A DNA stretch of 64,000 nucleotides from Massilia sp. Root418 (GCF_001425265.1 NZ_LMEC01000011.1:1585-65584), one strand, 5' to 3'. Positions 54,436-64,000 are shown, counted from the first letter of the stretch. A program made the numbers and translations. The notes: generated by a model from the sequence alone, not told the origin.

Positions 54436-54933
54436 CTAGCCCAGGCGCGGGCTGAAATCGAGCGACAGCGCGCGGTGGTAGGGGATTTCCTGCCATTGCG
54501 CGTGCAGCGCCTGGGCGCGCTGGTACAAGCAGGCGTGCACGTCGATGCCGGCCAGGTCGAGCGGCGGGTGGCCACGCGCGGCGCAGGCGCTGTTGGCGGC
54601 CGCCAGAAAACTCTCCAGGTCGAAGCTGCCGCGCCAGAGCTGGGTTTGCAAGCCCTCGACGATGGCTTCCACCTGCGCCGCCTGCCGGGGTACCGCCGGA
54701 TTGTCCGCGCCCTGCGCCGCCCGGGCCGCAATTTGCGCATCGGCGCCCAGCGCCACCTGGCTCAAAAAGCCGTGCCGCAAGGGCAGGGCGGACTCCACCA
54801 CATAATGGATCAGATTGTGCGGCAGGATGCCCTGGCGCGGCATCAGCGTGTCGGTGGCGCTGCCGTTGTTGCGGACGAAGCGCAGCACGTCGTACTTGTC
54901 ATTACTGGAACGTTTTTCTGCAATAAGTTTCAT
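54436..54933 (-). CDS. Hypothetical protein, cytosolic
   Basis: 165 aa. Starts MKLIAEKRSSNDKYDVLRFVR; then MPRQGILPHNLIHYVVESALPLRHGFL, which looks like a folded helical core, and DLESFLAAANSACAARGHPPL. Two Cys, no signal peptide or membrane helix. No family recognised. Convergent with corA, 9 bp apart, and followed by nothing on the minus strand but the corA tail. It may be the second gene of a small unit with the unknown gene upstream. Confidence 0.65.
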   Translation of the reverse strand: MKLIAEKRSSNDKYDVLRFVRNNGSATDTLMPRQGILPHNLIHYVVESALPLRHGFLSQVALGADAQIAARAAQGADNPAVPRQAAQVEAIVEGLQTQLWRGSFDLESFLAAANSACAARGHPPLDLAGIDVHACLYQRAQALHAQWQEIPYHRALSLDFSPRLG

Positions 54934-54967
54934 TCCAGTAGTATGCCTTTTTCAACATTGTTGAATT

Positions 54968-55213
54968 CTATCCAACGGTCACGAAAACCTTTTTACGCAC
55001 CGCGTTGATGAATTCAGCCGGCTCGTCCAGGCTCAGGTAGACCTTGCCGACTGGCTGCGGGCGGCCGAACAGGTCGGGCAGGCTGCTGTCCGGCAGCAGC
55101 TGGATCAGCACATTCGGCGCCCCCAGCTGCGTATAACGGCGCACGCCGGCGCGGCGGCGCACCGGGCCGCTGGCCGCCTCCGCTGATTGCACGAGGGAAT
55201 AAGGTCGCCGCAT
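54968..55213 (-). CDS. Small hypothetical protein
   Basis: 81 aa. VLIQLLPDSSLPDLFGRPQPVGKVYLSLDEPAEFINAVRKKVFVTVG forms the likely folded part; the first 30 residues are Arg-rich and may be untranslated if a later start is used. No family recognised. It lies directly downstream of a broken gene and could be a remnant of the same module or an intact small gene. Codon use fits the genome. Confidence 0.4.
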   Translation of the reverse strand: MRRPYSLVQSAEAASGPVRRRAGVRRYTQLGAPNVLIQLLPDSSLPDLFGRPQPVGKVYLSLDEPAEFINAVRKKVFVTVG

Positions 55214-55237
55214 CGGCGGCCAGCGCGCCGCAGCGAA

Positions 55238-55825
55238 TTAATATTCCATCCTTATCCAGCGATCTGGGCGATATAAAGTGGCACGGTAATCAGCCACCAT
55301 GTACAGCAAGGCCCATGCGCTCAAGGCGCTGGCCACGATGGCTGCCGTGGGCGACCACGTAAAATGCAGCAGCATATGCATGAGCGGCAGCTCGAACAGG
55401 ATCGCGATAATAAACCCCACTTGATTCGATGAATTCCCGCCATTGCGCGCATATCCGAAATCGCGCTCGCCGTCGAATTCCAGCGTGGCGCCGTTGCGCA
55501 TGAACAGGGCGTAATACCAAACCCTTGCTTCAAATTGCGCCAGCGTGGAATAGCCGTTATTCCCCAGCAGGCTGCTGATGATTTTTTCAGGGCCGCATCG
55601 GCGTTGCGCGAAATACGCGTCAGGCCGGCAAGCTTATACACGATGAAGCCGGCCACGGCAGCTTCAGCGGTACAGCCACCAATAGATCAACGGCAGGGTA
55701 ACGGTAAAATCAAATAGCAGCGTCCACTCGGGAACGGCGCGCAGACGGAATGCGAAGTAATAGCTGGCAGTCATGGCCAGCAGGATCAGGACGAACCAGC
55801 ATCTTCGTTGCGGCAGTATAGCCAT
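55238..55825 (-). pseudogene. Frameshifted membrane-protein gene
   Basis: Three consecutive frames read as one protein with breaks. From the ATG at 55825: 53 codons encoding a hydrophobic N terminus (VLILLAMTASYYFAFRLRAVP, then TVTLPLIYWWLYR) ending at a TGA (55664-55666). A second frame continues with AVAGFIVYKLAGLTRISRNADAALKK. A third carries SSLLGNNGYSTLAQFEARVWYY, then a coherent C terminus with membrane helices (VGFIIAILFELPLMHMLL, ASALSAWALLYMVADYRA) to a stop at 55238. The middle is shorter than the two ends would suggest, so a deletion is also likely. Each segment is protein-like while the joins are not. Original function unknown. Confidence 0.65.
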
Positions 55826-55948
55826 GCTTGCCTCGCATTATGAGATTGGTAACAGCTATACCTCAGCTCGCATTGCGCGGCAGCATGTGGATGGCCTCGT
55901 CCCGCCGGATTCTGGCGCGATCAAGCCAGAACCTGGCTTAATATGGGC

Positions 55949-55988
55949 AAAAAAATGCCGCCGTAGCCCGGGATGGGCATGGCGGCGG
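55949..55988 (-). terminator. Rho-independent terminator of hemL
   Basis: On the minus strand CCGCCGCCATGCCCATCCCG...CGGCGGCA is followed by TTTTTTT. It lies 39 bp beyond the hemL stop. The inner part (CCCATCCCGGGC) can pair further. Confidence 0.8.
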
Positions 55989-56026
55989 TTAGCTGGCAAC
56001 TATTCGGAGCGTCCGGAACGCGCGGC

Positions 56027-57316
56027 TTACTTCAGCGCCGCGAATACCCTGCGCGCGGCAGCAATGGTTTCATCGATGACTGTTTCGTCGTGTTGGGCGG
56101 AAACAAAGCCCGCTTCAAACGCCGCCGGCGCGAAATAAACGCCTTCATCCAACATGGCGTGGAAGAAGGTATTGAACTTGGCGCGGTCGCCTGCCATCAT
56201 CTCGGCGTAATTATTCGGCGGCACTTCGCTGAAATACAAACCGAACATGCCGCCTTCGGCATCGGCGCAGAAAGTCACACCCGCTTCTTTTGCTGCGGCG
56301 GTTAATCCGGCAGCCAGGCGTTTCGCCGAGGCGGCGAGTTTATCGTAGAAACCCGGCTGTTGAATAATCTTCAGCGTGGTCATGCCCGCCGCCACCGCCA
56401 CCGGATTACCCGACAGCGTACCGGCCTGGTATACCGCGCCCAGCGGCGCCATTTTACCCATCAATTCCGCACTGCCGCCGAATGCCGCCACCGGCAAGCC
56501 GCCGCCGATAACCTTGCCCAGCGCGGTCAGATCCGGTTTAATGCCATACAATTCCTGTGCTCCGCCCAGGCCGACGCGGAAACCGCACATCACTTCATCG
56601 AAAATCAGGATTGCGCCGTGCTTGGTGCACAGGTCGCGCAAGGCTTGCAGGAATGCCAGCGTACCTTTAATCAGATTCATATTGCCCGCTACCGGCTCCA
56701 CAATCACGCAGGCGATTTCCGAACCGAAATTGGCGAATGCCTCGGTAATCTGTTCCACATTGTTATAGTCCAGCACCAGGGTGTGCTTAACGAAATCTTC
56801 CGGCACGCCGGCCGAGGTCGGATTGCCGAACGTGAGCAAGCCGCTGCCGGCTTTCACTAATAAAGAATCGGCGTGGCCGTGATAGCAGCCCTCGAATTTG
56901 ATAATCTTGTCGCGGCCGGTGGCGCCGCGCGCCAGGCGCAGCGCGCTCATGGTCGCTTCGGTGCCGGACGATACCAGGCGCACCTGTTCGATGGACGGCA
57001 CCAAGCGGCAGATTTCTTCCGCCATCTCGATTTCGGCCTCGGTCGGTGCGCCGAAGGACAAGCCGCGCGTGGCCGCTTCCTGCACCGCCTTCACCACGTC
57101 CGGATGCGCGTGGCCGACGATGGCCGGACCCCAGGAACCGATGTAATCAATATAACGCTTGCCGTCCGCGTCCCAGAAATACGGGCCTTCGGCGCGGGTG
57201 ATGAAACGCGGCGTGCCGCCCACCGAGCGGAAGGCGCGCACCGGCGAGTTCACGCCGCCCGGCGTGGTTTTCTGGGCGCGCGCAAACAGCGTGTCGTTTT
57301 TTGATTCAGTCGTCAT
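56027..57316 (-). CDS. hemL: Glutamate-1-semialdehyde 2,1-aminomutase
   Basis: 429 aa. Class III aminotransferase: [18 protein letters not shown] start, [17 protein letters not shown] (PLP phosphate loop), [28 protein letters not shown], and the PLP Lys in [17 protein letters not shown]. Converts GSA to 5-aminolevulinate in the C5 route to heme and tetrapyrroles. Overlaps the ThiD-like gene by 4 bp. Strand-wise it is the distal gene. Confidence 0.97.
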   Translation of the reverse strand: MTTESKNDTLFARAQKTTPGGVNSPVRAFRSVGGTPRFITRAEGPYFWDADGKRYIDYIGSWGPAIVGHAHPDVVKAVQEAATRGLSFGAPTEAEIEMAEEICRLVPSIEQVRLVSSGTEATMSALRLARGATGRDKIIKFEGCYHGHADSLLVKAGSGLLTFGNPTSAGVPEDFVKHTLVLDYNNVEQITEAFANFGSEIACVIVEPVAGNMNLIKGTLAFLQALRDLCTKHGAILIFDEVMCGFRVGLGGAQELYGIKPDLTALGKVIGGGLPVAAFGGSAELMGKMAPLGAVYQAGTLSGNPVAVAAGMTTLKIIQQPGFYDKLAASAKRLAAGLTAAAKEAGVTFCADAEGGMFGLYFSEVPPNNYAEMMAGDRAKFNTFFHAMLDEGVYFAPAAFEAGFVSAQHDETVIDETIAAARRVFAALK

Positions 57317-58152
57317 GATGTCTCTTTGTCATTGAATTGAAAGGTCCGGTTGGGCACCAGCTTGCCCATGCCATAGCGTTGGGCGTGGGCCAGCGCGCCC
57401 TGGGTGTAGTCCTGCGCCAGCTGCACGGCGGTGGGCGTGTCCGCGCCGCGCGCCAGGTAGGCGGCGATGGCGGCCGACAGCGTGCCGCCCGCGCCAAGGA
57501 AGGGGCCGGGCAAGTGCTGCCAGGCGTCGTGCCGCACCACGCCGTCGGCGCCGTACAGCGTGTTGGCGCGCACCGCGTCGCCATGGCCGGCGCCGGCCGG
57601 GGTGCCGGTCACCAGCACGAATTCGCAGCCGAGTTCGATCAGGTAGCGCACGTCTTCCTCGAGCGGCGCGTCGCTGCTGATTTCCGTATCGCGCCAGGTC
57701 TCGGCCAGCCGGCCCAGCTCCACTTGCGACAGCATCAGCACCGAGGTTTGCGGCACCAGCAGCTGGCGCACGATGGTGAGCAGCTCGTCGGCGTCCTCGC
57801 CCGCTTCGGGCAGGCGCGAACTGAATGGGTCCAGCACCAGCGGCGCGTCCGGATAGTCCGACACGATTTCGGCGATGGCAGACGCGTGCTCCATGTTCTG
57901 CAGCGCGCCGATCTTGAAGGCCGCCACCTGGGCGTCCTCCAGCAGCACGCGGGCCTGGTCGGAAACCCAGTCCGGATCGGTCTCCTGCAGGTCTTCGATG
58001 CGGGCGCTGTCGCCGATCAGCAACGCGGTGGTGACTGCCAGGCCCTGGCAGCCCAGGGCGGAAAACACGGCCAGGTCGGCGGTGACGCCGGCGGCGCCTA
58101 CCGGATCGACGGCGCCGAATGTCAGGATAAGGGGAGAAGTTTGGTTTTGCAC
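57313..58152 (-). CDS. ThiD-like hydroxymethylpyrimidine kinase family protein
   Basis: 279 aa from a GTG at 58152 ([22 protein letters not shown]); the longer frame upstream runs over the divergent rubredoxin start. ThiD-type fold: [47 protein letters not shown]. The anion-hole motif, GTGCT in E. coli ThiD, is GAGGT here ([19 protein letters not shown]), so the Cys is replaced by Gly. Probably phosphorylates HMP or a related alcohol, but the substitution makes the assignment less sure. Operon with hemL, a frequent pair in Burkholderiales. No TPP riboswitch is visible upstream. Confidence 0.82.
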   Translation of the reverse strand: MQNQTSPLILTFGAVDPVGAAGVTADLAVFSALGCQGLAVTTALLIGDSARIEDLQETDPDWVSDQARVLLEDAQVAAFKIGALQNMEHASAIAEIVSDYPDAPLVLDPFSSRLPEAGEDADELLTIVRQLLVPQTSVLMLSQVELGRLAETWRDTEISSDAPLEEDVRYLIELGCEFVLVTGTPAGAGHGDAVRANTLYGADGVVRHDAWQHLPGPFLGAGGTLSAAIAAYLARGADTPTAVQLAQDYTQGALAHAQRYGMGKLVPNRTFQFNDKETS

Positions 58153-58208
58153 GGCGGGTAGATTAAGATACCTGATTCGGCATTTTACTTGATAGAAGGT
58201 GACACAAC

Positions 58209-58400
58209 GTGAGTAGCAATGATACAACGCAGGCCCACCAGACCTGGATGTGCCTGATCTGCGGCTGGATCTACGACGAGGAAACCGGCCTGCCGGAAGA
58301 AGGTATCGCTCCCGGCACGCGCTGGGCCGACGTGCCGATCAACTGGACTTGCCCGGAATGCGGCGCCCGCAAGGACGATTTTGAAATGGTGGCGATTTAA
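58209..58400 (+). CDS. Rubredoxin
   Basis: 63 aa from a GTG at 58209. Iron ligands Cys 15, Cys 18, Cys 48 and Cys 51 in CLICGWIY and CPECGA; all four present. Small one-electron carrier with a mononuclear Fe(Cys)4 centre. Divergent from the ThiD-like gene with 56 bp between starts, 26 bp before pilG. Conserved here in Burkholderiales; no functional link with pili is known. Confidence 0.96.
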   Translation: MSSNDTTQAHQTWMCLICGWIYDEETGLPEEGIAPGTRWADVPINWTCPECGARKDDFEMVAI

Positions 58401-58426
58401 GCTATCGTGTCGGTACATCCCGGTGA

Positions 58427-58834
58427 ATGAATATGACGACTACGCCGCAAGCGACAGGTTTGAAGATCATGGTGATCGACGATAGCAGCACCATTCGCCG
58501 GTCGGCCGAGATATTCCTGAGCCAGGCGGGCTACCAGGTGGTGCTGGCCGAAGACGGCTTCGATGCCCTGGCCAAGATCAACGACCATCACCCCGCGCTC
58601 ATTTTCTGCGACATCCTGATGCCGCGCCTGGATGGCTACCAGACCTGCGCCCTGATCAAGAAGAGCGCCAAATTCCACGCCACGCCGGTCCTCATGCTGT
58701 CCTCCAAGGACGGCCTGTTCGACCGCGCGCGCGGCACCATGGTCGGCTCGGCCGCCTACCTGACCAAACCATTTACCAAAGACAGCCTGCTGGCGGCCGT
58801 GCGCGAGCATACCGCAGGCGCGGCGGGGGTCTGA
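58427..58834 (+). CDS. pilG: Twitching-motility response regulator PilG
   Basis: 135 aa, receiver domain only. Acidic pair VIDDSSTIRRS near residue 18, phospho-acceptor Asp 62 in FCDILMPRLDG, Lys in YLTKPFT. The NHHP-ALIF and ALIKKSAKFHATPVLMLSS segments are PilG-like. Receives phosphate from the PilL/ChpA kinase and promotes pilus extension in Pseudomonas. Start could also be the ATG at 58433. Confidence 0.9.
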   Translation: MNMTTTPQATGLKIMVIDDSSTIRRSAEIFLSQAGYQVVLAEDGFDALAKINDHHPALIFCDILMPRLDGYQTCALIKKSAKFHATPVLMLSSKDGLFDRARGTMVGSAAYLTKPFTKDSLLAAVREHTAGAAGV

Positions 58835-58850
58835 GCACAGCGAGGGCATT

Positions 58851-59219
58851 ATGGCCATACAAAGAATACTGATCGTCGACGATTCGCCGACCGAGCGCTA
58901 CTACCTGACCGACATCCTGGTCAAGAACGGCTTTTCCGTCTCCACCGCCGAAAACGGCGAGGAAGCGCTGGTGAAGATCAAGGCCGACAAGCCGCAGCTG
59001 ATCCTGATGGACGTGGTGATGCCCGGCGCGAACGGCTTCCAGGTCACGCGCTCCATCGCCCGCGACCCGGACCTGCAGGACGTGCCGGTGATTATCTGCT
59101 CCAGCAAGAACCAGGAGACCGACCGCATCTGGGGCTTGCGCCAGGGCGCCAAGGACTACCTGGTCAAGCCGGTGGACGCGGCCGAGCTGCTGGCCAAGAT
59201 CGCCGCCCTCGGCGGCTGA
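58851..59219 (+). CDS. pilH: Twitching-motility response regulator PilH
   Basis: 122 aa, receiver domain only. LIVDDSPTERYYLTDIL opening is characteristic of PilH; phospho-acceptor Asp 54 in ILMDVVMPGANG, Lys in YLVKPVD. In Pseudomonas PilH opposes PilG as a phosphate sink or retraction regulator. 16 bp after pilG. Confidence 0.92.
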   Translation: MAIQRILIVDDSPTERYYLTDILVKNGFSVSTAENGEEALVKIKADKPQLILMDVVMPGANGFQVTRSIARDPDLQDVPVIICSSKNQETDRIWGLRQGAKDYLVKPVDAAELLAKIAALGG

Positions 59220-59222
59220 GCG

Positions 59223-59777
59223 ATGAGCAGCGCCGAGCAAGGACTGCCCACCCCTTCCGGCGCCGAGCGCCGCAGCCGCCTGCGCCGCTATCAGGCGCAG
59301 CTGCTCGAACGCATGCACGACGCGCAAAGCGGCGGCGCGGCCGCCGGGCGCGAGCTGGGCGTGCAGTTCGGCGCCAGCCGCTGCCTGCTGGACCTGACCC
59401 AGATCGGCGAGATCGTGCCCTGGCAGCCGGTCAGCCCGGTGCCGCTGGCGCGGGACTGGTATCTGGGCCTGGCCAACATCCGCGGCCAGCTCACCGGCAT
59501 CATCGATTTCGCGCGCTATCTGGAGTACGACGCCACCCCTCCCGCGGCCGATAGCCGCATCATTACTTTGGCGCCCGGCCTGGGCTTCAACTGCGCGCTG
59601 CTGGGCGCGCGGGTGCTGGGCCTGCGCAAGCTTGACGACATGACGCCGGCGCCGCTGGCGGACAACGTTCCATCCTGGTGCGTGCAGCAGTTCCTGGACC
59701 AGGAAGGGCAGCTGTGGTCGCGGCTGGACCTGGCCCTGCTGGTGCGGGAAGAAAGGTTCCTGCAGGTCGGTCTGTAA
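59223..59777 (+). CDS. pilI: CheW-like adaptor PilI
   Basis: 184 aa, CheW domain. [21 protein letters not shown] starts the domain, then [21 protein letters not shown] is the conserved CheW turn and [18 protein letters not shown] follows. Bridges the PilJ receptor and the PilL kinase. Starts 3 bp after the pilH stop. Confidence 0.9.
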   Translation: MSSAEQGLPTPSGAERRSRLRRYQAQLLERMHDAQSGGAAAGRELGVQFGASRCLLDLTQIGEIVPWQPVSPVPLARDWYLGLANIRGQLTGIIDFARYLEYDATPPAADSRIITLAPGLGFNCALLGARVLGLRKLDDMTPAPLADNVPSWCVQQFLDQEGQLWSRLDLALLVREERFLQVGL

Positions 59778-59803
59778 TATTTTTGCAAATGAGGGACGGT
59801 GTA

Positions 59804-62143
59804 ATGGGATTCATCAAGAATTTGTTCGCACGCTCCAGGCCGGACGCTCTCCAGGAAGCGGCCCCTGATTCGGAATTTGCCAGCTACGGCAGCGCCTCAG
59901 CCACCGCAGCCGCCGCCGCGGCGGCCCCCGCACCCGGGCCCTCGGCCGCTGCGCCGGCGGCCGAGGGCGGCGACGCCGGCACCCCCCTGCGCCTGCGCGA
60001 CGCGCTGCGCCGCCGTGGCAGCGGTGCCGGCGCCGAGAGCGGTCCCGGCATCAAGCTGCCGCTGATCGGCCACCTGCCCGCGCAGCGCCAGCTCAGCATC
60101 CTGTCCACCGCGCTGGCTGCCTGCCTGCTGCTTAGCGTGGCGGCGGTGGGCCTGAACATCCGCAACAGCAGCGTCACCTCGGCCCAGACCCAGATCGCGG
60201 CGGACGCGCTGATGCACTCGCAGCGCGTCGGCAAGGCCGCGCCCAATGCGGTGCAGGGCAATCCCGAAGCGTTCCGCCAGCTGGACGACAGCCGCAAGGA
60301 ACTGAACCAGGACTTCAAACTGATGCAGGCCGGCGGCGTCTACCAGGGCCGCAGCATCGGCTCGCCCAACGCCGCCATGGCCAGCGCGGTGGCCGCCGCG
60401 CGCAAGATCTGGGACACCACCGAGCGCTCGTCCGACACCATCCTGCGCCTGAAGCCGGAGCTGACCGGCCTGGAAAAAACGCTGCGCCAGCTGGACCGCC
60501 TGTCGCCCGACCTGCTGGAGCAGACCGAAACCATCGCCGCGCTCAAGCTGCTGCGCGGCGGCACTCCGCGCGAGATGGCCGCCCTCGGCAAGCTCACCAT
60601 GCTGACCCAGCGCATGAACCGCAGCGTCAGCGAATTCATCACCGCCGGCGGCATCAGCGCGGAAACCGCCTTCCAGCTGGGGCGCGACATTACCGTGTTC
60701 CGCAACACCGTGGACGGCTTCCTGAACGGCAGCGAAACGCTGGCGCTGACCGCCACCCGCGACGCGGAGCTGCGCACCCTGTTCACCGAACTGAAAACCC
60801 CGTTCGAGACCTACCAGCAGCTGGTCGGCTCGGTGCTCGACAAACTCGATAAATTCACCGCCGCCAAGGTGGCCGAGCAGCAGATCTTCAGCGAAAACGA
60901 AGCGCTGCGCGAACGCCTGGGCGCGGTGCTCACGGAGTACCGCGCGCAGCAGGATTCGCTCACCCTGAGCTTCTGGCTGATGGTGGTCAGCGGCCTGCTC
61001 ACGCTGACGGCGGCGGCGGCCATCGGCCGCGTGCTGCTGCAGGATTCCAACAACCGCACCCGGGGCGCGGACCGCCGGCGCCAGGAAGCGGAAGCCATGC
61101 GCCTGCAGGCGCAGCGCAAGGAAGAAGAAGCCAAGGCCATGAACGACCAGAACCAAGCCGCCATTTTGCGCCTGATGAACGAGCTGCAGGAAGTGGCGGA
61201 CGGCGACCTGACCGTGCAGGCCACCGTCTCCGAAGACATCACCGGCGCCATCGCCGACTCGGTCAACTACACGGTGGAAGAGCTGCGCGGCCTGGTCGGC
61301 CGCGTCACCACCACCGCCGAACAGGTCACGTCCGCCTCCGGCCATGCGCAGAGCATTTCCAGCGACCTGCTGCTGGCGTCGCAGCAGCAGTCGCGCGAAA
61401 TCCAGGACGCCAGCGCCACCGTGGTGAAGATGGCCAACGAGATTACCGAGGTGTCCAAATCGGCCGCCGAATCGGCCGACGTGGCGCGCCAGTCGGTGGC
61501 GGCGGCGCGCCAGGGCTCGACGGCGGTGGAAAACGCCATCAAGGGCATGCACGAAATCCGCGAGCAGATCCAGGAAACCTCCAAGCGCATCAAGCGCCTG
61601 GGCGAATCGTCGCAGGAGATCGGCGAGATCACCGAGCTCATTTCCGACATTACCGAGCAGACCAACGTGCTGGCGCTGAACGCCGCCATCCAGGCCGCGT
61701 CGGCCGGCGAGGCAGGGCGCGGCTTCTCGGTGGTGGCCGAGGAGGTGCAGCGCCTGGCCGAACGCTCCGGCGACGCGGCCAAGCAGATCGGCGCGCTGGT
61801 GCGCACCATCCAGACCGACACCCATGACGCCGTGGCGGCCATGGAAAAATCCACCCAGGGCGTGGTCGAGGGCGCGCGCCTGTCCGACGCGGCCGGCGCG
61901 GCGCTGTCGGACATCTCGCAAGTGTCGAACCGCCTGGCGGAGCTTATCCAGGGCATTTCCTACGCCACCGGCATGCAGGCGACATCGGCCAGCGGAGTGG
62001 CGCAGAATATCCAGCACATCCTGGAGGTGACCGAGCAGGCGCAGGACGGCACCCAGCAAACCGCGCAGTCGATTCACAAGCTGTCCATGCTGGCGCAGGA
62101 GCTGAAAAACTCGGTTTCGCGCTTCCGCATTTCGGCATCCTGA
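59804..62143 (+). CDS. pilJ: Methyl-accepting chemotaxis protein PilJ
   Basis: 779 aa from the ATG at 59804 (GAGGGA seven bases before); a longer in-frame start overlaps pilI and is rejected. N-terminal Ala/Pro-rich cytosolic segment, membrane helix at about 100-120 ([21 protein letters not shown]), periplasmic type IV pili sensor region with paired helical repeats, second membrane helix at about 385-405, HAMP, then signalling domain with [20 protein letters not shown] at the hairpin tip. Senses surface contact via pilus retraction in Pseudomonas. Confidence 0.93.
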   Translation: MGFIKNLFARSRPDALQEAAPDSEFASYGSASATAAAAAAAPAPGPSAAAPAAEGGDAGTPLRLRDALRRRGSGAGAESGPGIKLPLIGHLPAQRQLSILSTALAACLLLSVAAVGLNIRNSSVTSAQTQIAADALMHSQRVGKAAPNAVQGNPEAFRQLDDSRKELNQDFKLMQAGGVYQGRSIGSPNAAMASAVAAARKIWDTTERSSDTILRLKPELTGLEKTLRQLDRLSPDLLEQTETIAALKLLRGGTPREMAALGKLTMLTQRMNRSVSEFITAGGISAETAFQLGRDITVFRNTVDGFLNGSETLALTATRDAELRTLFTELKTPFETYQQLVGSVLDKLDKFTAAKVAEQQIFSENEALRERLGAVLTEYRAQQDSLTLSFWLMVVSGLLTLTAAAAIGRVLLQDSNNRTRGADRRRQEAEAMRLQAQRKEEEAKAMNDQNQAAILRLMNELQEVADGDLTVQATVSEDITGAIADSVNYTVEELRGLVGRVTTTAEQVTSASGHAQSISSDLLLASQQQSREIQDASATVVKMANEITEVSKSAAESADVARQSVAAARQGSTAVENAIKGMHEIREQIQETSKRIKRLGESSQEIGEITELISDITEQTNVLALNAAIQAASAGEAGRGFSVVAEEVQRLAERSGDAAKQIGALVRTIQTDTHDAVAAMEKSTQGVVEGARLSDAAGAALSDISQVSNRLAELIQGISYATGMQATSASGVAQNIQHILEVTEQAQDGTQQTAQSIHKLSMLAQELKNSVSRFRISAS

Positions 62144-62162
62144 TTACTTTGAAAGACCCAGC

Positions 62163-64000
62163 ATGACCCATCCTGATTTTCCGACCGCAGCGCAATTCGA
62201 CACCGGCCCCCTGTCCTGGGTGATGGTGGAAATCCGCGAGGCGCTGGTCCGCTCCAGGACCGCCTTGTTCGAGGCGGGCGGGCGGGCGCAGGAAGACCAG
62301 GCCACCTCCCTGCAGCACGCGCGCACCCATTTGCACCAGGCGCACGGTGCGCTGCAGATGGTGGACGTGGACGGGGTGGAAGTCATGACGCACGCAGCCG
62401 AGGAGGCGCTGGAGCGCTTCAAGTCCGGTGCCCTGAAATGCAGCCCGGACAACGCGCAGACCGTGGCCAATCTTTACCAGGCGCTCACCGAATACCTGGA
62501 GGAGCTGCTGGAAGGCGCGCCGGTGCAGCCGGTGCGCCTGTTCCCGTATTACCGCGCCTTGCAGGAAATGCTGGGCGCCGAGCGCATCCACCCGGCCGAC
62601 CTCTTCTTCCCCGACTTGTCGCTGCTGGCGCGCATGCCTGCGGTTGCACCTGCTACGGCGGATGCGGCGGCGCCGGACTACTCCGCCTGCCGCCAGCGCT
62701 TCGAGCGCGCCTTGCTGCCTTACCTGAAAAGCACGGACCCTGCGCTCCAGCGGACCCACGCGGCGGCCCTGCGCGACGCGGTGGCGCAGGTGGCGGACGC
62801 GCAGCAGGACCCGAAAGCGCGCACATTCTGGCTGGTGCTGCAGGCCTTCGCCGAACTGGTGGCCGCAGGCCACCTGGAAGGCGGGCTGTATGTGAAGCAG
62901 CTGTTCGGCCTGATCAACCTGCAGATGCGCCGCCTCACGCAAGGCAATCCGGCGCTGCCGGACGCCATGCTGCGCGAAGCGCTGTTCTTTATCGCCACGG
63001 TGCTGGCCGGGCCGCATGCGGACGAGGTGTCGCCGCTGGTGCTGCACCTGGGCGGCGTGTTCGGGCTGGAAGGCGCGGTGCCGAAGGACTACGAAGCGCG
63101 CCGCTACGGCCAGCTCGATGCGGAAGTGCTGGCCCGCGCGCGCGCGGCCATGGCCGATGCCAAGGCGGCCTGGCAGCATTTGTCGGAAGCCGTGATCGAT
63201 CCTGCGCTGGACGCCGCCTTCGGCCAGGCGCTGGCGGTGGTGGCGGTCACCAGCGACAAGCTGGGCATGGCCGCGCTGGCCACGCTGATGCGGCAGCTGG
63301 CCGAAGTGGCCAATGCGGCTGTCACGGCCGGCCGCAGCGAAGCGCTGGCGATGGAAATGACCACGGCGCTGCTGTTCGCCGAACACGGCCTGCAGCACAT
63401 CCGTCACCTGCCGGACGACTTCTCGGCCCACGCGGACACCATCGCCGAGCGCCTGAAAGCGCTGCTGGCAGGCGGCGAAGCGCCCGATCCGGCACCCTGG
63501 CAGGGCGGCATCGTCCAGCAAATGCAGCAGATGCAGCAGGACGACACCGTGGCGGCGCTGGCGCTGGAAATGAAGACCGGCCTGCGCCAGGTCGAAAAGG
63601 TGCTGGACGAGTACTATAGCGACCCGTCGCTGCGCGCTCCCTTGCAGGACCTGGACCGCTTGCTGCACCAGCTGCAGGGCGCGCTGGCCATCCTGGACCA
63701 GGACGACGCCATGCGCGCGGCGCAGCACGTGCAGCAGGAAGTGCGCAAGCTGGCATCCGGCCTGGGCGACGCGTCGCAGGAAGCGAAGCTGCTGGACCAG
63801 ATCGCGCAAAACGTCGGCGCGCTGGGCTTTTTCGTCGACATGCTGGCGCAGAACGCGGCCGGCGCGCGCGAGCGTTTCGCGTTCGACGAAGGGGAGGGCG
63901 CCTTCCGCGCCGTGCCGTTCAAGAAGCTGGCTGCTGCCGGACCGGTACCGGTGCTGGAAGAGAAAGTATCGCCCACAACCTCGCCTACGCCGGCGCCGGT
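62163..64000 (+). CDS. pilL: Chemosensory hybrid kinase PilL/ChpA, N-terminal part
   Basis: The frame is open from the ATG at 62163 to the window edge, 612 codons, with no stop. The first Hpt domain has its phospho-His in HLHQAHGALQMV (His 61); the following helical regions (LLARMPAV, RRFERALLPYLK, MRRLTQG) are FimL-like/Hpt-like repeats as in Pseudomonas ChpA. Later Hpt modules begin near residue 470 (QMQQDDTVAALALEM). CheA kinase core and receiver domains must lie beyond the edge. Central kinase that phosphorylates PilG and PilH. Confidence 0.9.
   Translation, partial: MTHPDFPTAAQFDTGPLSWVMVEIREALVRSRTALFEAGGRAQEDQATSLQHARTHLHQAHGALQMVDVDGVEVMTHAAEEALERFKSGALKCSPDNAQTVANLYQALTEYLEELLEGAPVQPVRLFPYYRALQEMLGAERIHPADLFFPDLSLLARMPAVAPATADAAAPDYSACRQRFERALLPYLKSTDPALQRTHAAALRDAVAQVADAQQDPKARTFWLVLQAFAELVAAGHLEGGLYVKQLFGLINLQMRRLTQGNPALPDAMLREALFFIATVLAGPHADEVSPLVLHLGGVFGLEGAVPKDYEARRYGQLDAEVLARARAAMADAKAAWQHLSEAVIDPALDAAFGQALAVVAVTSDKLGMAALATLMRQLAEVANAAVTAGRSEALAMEMTTALLFAEHGLQHIRHLPDDFSAHADTIAERLKALLAGGEAPDPAPWQGGIVQQMQQMQQDDTVAALALEMKTGLRQVEKVLDEYYSDPSLRAPLQDLDRLLHQLQGALAILDQDDAMRAAQHVQQEVRKLASGLGDASQEAKLLDQIAQNVGALGFFVDMLAQNAAGARERFAFDEGEGAFRAVPFKKLAAAGPVPVLEEKVSPTTSPTPAP

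Noticed and set aside
57316..58227. TPP riboswitch before the ThiD-like gene
   Set aside because: The 56 bp between this gene and rubredoxin are too short for a riboswitch and carry no CTGAGA or ACCTGA element.

Overview
The window looks like chromosome of a high-GC betaproteobacterium of the order Burkholderiales, most likely family Oxalobacteraceae (Massilia/Duganella/Janthinobacterium type). That is inferred from protein style, from Burkholderiales-type gene orders (ypjD-PP0621-pilS/R-like-ampD; tlpA-aroQ-accB-accC-prmA-DUF3426-pfkB; mpl-yqiA-ubiC-rnb-tonB-aroE-mtgA; hemL-thiD facing rubredoxin-pilG-pilH-pilI-pilJ-pilL) and from a CGGGTTA-type intergenic palindrome. No database search was possible. 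No rRNA, tRNA, CRISPR array, insertion sequence or prophage was seen. Gene density is high and most genes are housekeeping.

Layout. 1-2.75 kb is an accessory edge: the C-terminal part of a phospholipase-D type VI secretion effector, a membrane-anchored Sel1-repeat protein (candidate immunity), a PAAR protein and a small RTX/DUF4214 protein. 2.75-5.4 kb (minus strand) is a MoxR ATPase / GNAT / VWA operon. 5.5-6.3 kb holds two small secreted cytochromes c. 6.3-11.2 kb has two minisatellites inside a pair of palindromes, an M36 metalloprotease, DUF1841, a RutE-like reductase and RppH. 11.4-16.9 kb has proS, a lytic transglycosylase and two alkaline-phosphatase paralogues, the first of which has lost almost all catalytic residues. 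17-19 kb has a SWIB protein and ffh. 19-24.3 kb has a duplicated-module lipoprotein divergent from a nitrate/sulfonate/taurine-type ABC importer. 24.4-29.5 kb has ypjD, PP0621, a PilS/PilR-like two-component system and ampD.

29.6-34 kb is nrdA-nrdB, preceded by two well-formed NrdR boxes 31 bp apart. 34-38.5 kb has a hypothetical gene, RidA, a LysR regulator, a 750-bp non-coding stretch with CG-alternating tracts and an orphan terminator, a histone H1-like Lys/Ala/Pro-rich protein, and yggT. 38.5-45.6 kb (minus) carries pfkB kinase, DUF3426, prmA, accC, accB, aroQ, tlpA and an unknown gene. 45.6-54.4 kb (plus) carries mpl, yqiA, ubiC, an RNB exonuclease, tonB, aroE, mtgA, DUF4124 and corA. 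54.4-58.2 kb (minus) has two unknown genes, a frameshifted membrane-protein pseudogene, hemL and a ThiD-like kinase. 58.2-64 kb has rubredoxin and the twitching-motility chemosensory operon pilG-H-I-J-pilL, the last gene running off the edge.

Themes that link genes: peptidoglycan recycling and remodelling (ampD, mpl, mtgA, a lytic transglycosylase); type IV pilus control (PilGHIJ-PilL, possibly the PilS/R-like pair); and a palindromic repeat family present at seven loci, usually as an inverted pair, at two of which one arm supplies a gene's last codons and stop. I do not see a clearly new multi-gene system. The best leads are the degenerate phosphatase beside an intact paralogue, the palindrome family and its effect on gene ends, the non-coding region before the histone-like gene, and the type VI effector/immunity edge.
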